This document shows positions 6,978 through 8,170 of a stretch of 8,170 nt of DNA, piece by piece. Below the pieces are notes generated by a model, which was not told the DNA's origin, ran no database searches, and saw only the letters and a list, made by a program, of their open reading frames with translations. The DNA is taken from assembly GCA_029850565.1 (NCBI GenBank), contig JARCRR010000095.1, positions 1-8,170 on the forward strand, read 5' to 3'. Position numbers and translations under genes: made by a program. The stretch is from Gallionella sp. GTDB taxonomy: Bacteria > Pseudomonadota > Gammaproteobacteria > Burkholderiales > Gallionellaceae. How positions within the stretch are numbered: the stretch's first letter is position 1; the number at the start of each line of letters is the position of its first letter.

Positions 6978-8122
6978 ACCCTCCACGCCGTGCCGTGGCC
7001 GAGTACGACAGCGTACTCACATGGATCGTTACCGTGCTGCTCGCCATCGGCCTGGTAATGGTCTACTCCTCATCTATCGCGACGGCCGAGGCGGGAAAAT
7101 ACACCGGCCATCAGGCGACGTATTACTTGGTGCGTCATGGCATCTTCATCCTGGTCGGTCTGGTTGCTGCGGTGGTCGCCTTCCAGGTGCCGACGCAGAC
7201 TTGGCAGAAATATGCGCCTTACCTGTTCCTGTTCGGCGTGGTGTTGCTGCTTCTGGTGTTGATTCCGGGCGTGGGGAAATCAGTGAATGGCAGTCGTCGT
7301 TGGCTGTCATTGTTCGTCATCAATCTGCAGCCTTCGGAGTTGATGAAGTTGTTCGCCGTGCTGTATGCCGCCGATTACGCCGTGCGCAAAGGTGCGGTGA
7401 AGGATCATCTGCTCAAACCGTTCCTGCCGATGTTCGCAGTGATCTCCCTCGTGGGTGCGTTGCTGTTGCTCGAGCCTGACATGGGGGCATTCGTGGTGAT
7501 CCTCTCCATCGCCATGTGCACGCTGTGGCTGGGCGGATTCAATCTCAAAATATTCGGCGGTCTGGTCGTGTTGCTGCCTATGGCCTTTGCCGCACTTATC
7601 TTTTCATCCGAGTACCGCATGCAGCGCGTCATCGGTTTCATGGATCCGTGGGCTGATCCCTATGGCAAGGGCTACCAATTAAGTCATGCGCTGATCGCCT
7701 TCGGGCGCGGTGAATGGCTGGGGGTCGGCCTAGGTGGCAGCGTGGAGAAATTGTTCTACCTGCCCGAAGCGCACACCGACTTTTTGATGGCGGTGATTGC
7801 GGAAGAGCTGGGTCTGTTCGGTGTGTGTGCAGTCATCATCTTGTTCGGCTGGCTCATCGTGCGCGCCTTCGCCATCGGCCGTCAGGCGGCGATGTCGGAA
7901 CGGTTGTTCGCCGCACTGGTGGCGCAAGGCATCGCCGTCTGGCTGGGTGTGCAGGCGATGATCAACATCGGCGTGAACATGGGCGTGCTGCCGACCAAAG
8001 GATTGACGCTGCCGTTCTTGAGTTTCGGCGGAAGCGGTGTGGTGGTGAATCTTATTGCGGTCGCGGTGTTGCTACGCATCGACTACGAGAACAGAAGGGT
8101 TGCCAAAGGGTTACCGATATGA
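6959..8122 (+). CDS. ftsW: Septal peptidoglycan glycosyltransferase FtsW (SEDS family)
   Basis: Polytopic inner-membrane SEDS protein that polymerises lipid II into glycan strands at the division site, working with FtsI. The protein has 387 residues (E. coli 414); the shorter length fits a short cytoplasmic N-terminus before the first helix at about residues 20-41. Hydrophobic helices recur along the chain, for example at about 61-77, 88-104, 156-171, 175-193, 198-216, 284-303, 321-338 and 355-372. SEDS signatures are NGSRRWLSL followed by INLQPSELMKL (about residues 110-131), LLLEPDMG, and the large extracytoplasmic loop ending LPEAHTDFLMAVIAEELG. Asp274 in that loop matches the conserved catalytic aspartate of the family. 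PTKGLTLPFLSFGGSG is near the end. FtsW rather than the elongation paralogue RodA is favoured by the dcw position between murD and murG. The stop overlaps the murG start by 4 nt. Confidence 0.97.
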   Translation: MLSAALNPPRRAVAEYDSVLTWIVTVLLAIGLVMVYSSSIATAEAGKYTGHQATYYLVRHGIFILVGLVAAVVAFQVPTQTWQKYAPYLFLFGVVLLLLVLIPGVGKSVNGSRRWLSLFVINLQPSELMKLFAVLYAADYAVRKGAVKDHLLKPFLPMFAVISLVGALLLLEPDMGAFVVILSIAMCTLWLGGFNLKIFGGLVVLLPMAFAALIFSSEYRMQRVIGFMDPWADPYGKGYQLSHALIAFGRGEWLGVGLGGSVEKLFYLPEAHTDFLMAVIAEELGLFGVCAVIILFGWLIVRAFAIGRQAAMSERLFAALVAQGIAVWLGVQAMINIGVNMGVLPTKGLTLPFLSFGGSGVVVNLIAVAVLLRIDYENRRVAKGLPI

Positions 8123-8170
8123 GCCGCACCATCCTTATCATGGCAGGCGGGACGGGCGGGCACATCTACC
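8119..8170 (+). CDS. murG: N-terminus of MurG, lipid II-forming GlcNAc transferase, cut by the window end
   Basis: Membrane-associated glycosyltransferase that adds GlcNAc from UDP-GlcNAc to lipid I, producing lipid II on the cytoplasmic face. Only 17 codons are visible, MSRTILIMAGGTGGHIY. The glycine-rich MAGGTGGH loop near the N-terminus is the hallmark of MurG. The position directly after ftsW is the standard one. The ATG overlaps the ftsW stop as ATGA. A modest Shine-Dalgarno (AAAGGG, 8105-8110) lies 8 nt upstream. Nothing can be said about the rest of the gene. Confidence 0.93.
   Translation, partial: MSRTILIMAGGTGGHIY

Noticed and set aside
1..8170. A previously undescribed system, mobile element, CRISPR array, RNA gene or internal terminator
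   Set aside because: Almost every base is accounted for by seven canonical dcw genes with intact motifs. No intergenic space beyond 3 nt exists, and I saw no notable repeats, large inverted repeats or change in base composition.

Overview
The window is a segment of a bacterial division and cell wall (dcw) gene cluster, all on the + strand. The order is ftsI (5' end missing), murE, murF, mraY, murD, ftsW and the first 17 codons of murG. This is the classical proteobacterial order. The DNA is GC-rich. Several protein features point to a betaproteobacterium: the C-terminal part of FtsI resembles the Neisseria-type PBP2, MraY carries an SYFKYTK segment before its HHH motif, and MurE has the DNPR signature of meso-diaminopimelate-adding enzymes, as in Gram-negative walls. 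A Nitrosomonadales/Gallionellaceae-like source is possible, but that is only an impression from remembered sequences.

Layout: 1-1625 is the periplasmic part of the septal transpeptidase FtsI. 1622-3121 is MurE, 3118-4497 is MurF, 4482-5585 is MraY, 5589-6977 is MurD, 6959-8122 is FtsW, and 8119-8170 is the start of MurG. Five of the six junctions overlap: by 4 nt at ftsI/murE, murE/murF and ftsW/murG, by 16 nt at murF/mraY and by 19 nt at murD/ftsW. The only gap is 3 nt, between mraY and murD. No non-coding stretch is long enough to hold a promoter, terminator or RNA gene, so the run reads as one polycistronic, translationally coupled unit whose promoter lies upstream of the window.

How the genes work together: MurD adds D-Glu to UDP-MurNAc-L-Ala, MurE adds meso-DAP, and MurF adds D-Ala-D-Ala, all in the cytoplasm. 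MraY moves the phospho-MurNAc-pentapeptide onto undecaprenyl phosphate to make lipid I, and MurG adds GlcNAc to give lipid II. FtsW polymerises lipid II at the septum and its partner FtsI cross-links the new strands.

All complete genes have full family length and intact catalytic motifs. I found no mobile element, CRISPR array, repeat, RNA gene or foreign insertion, and no sign of an undescribed system. The few findings concern gene junctions, start sites and one residue change in FtsI, and all are modest.
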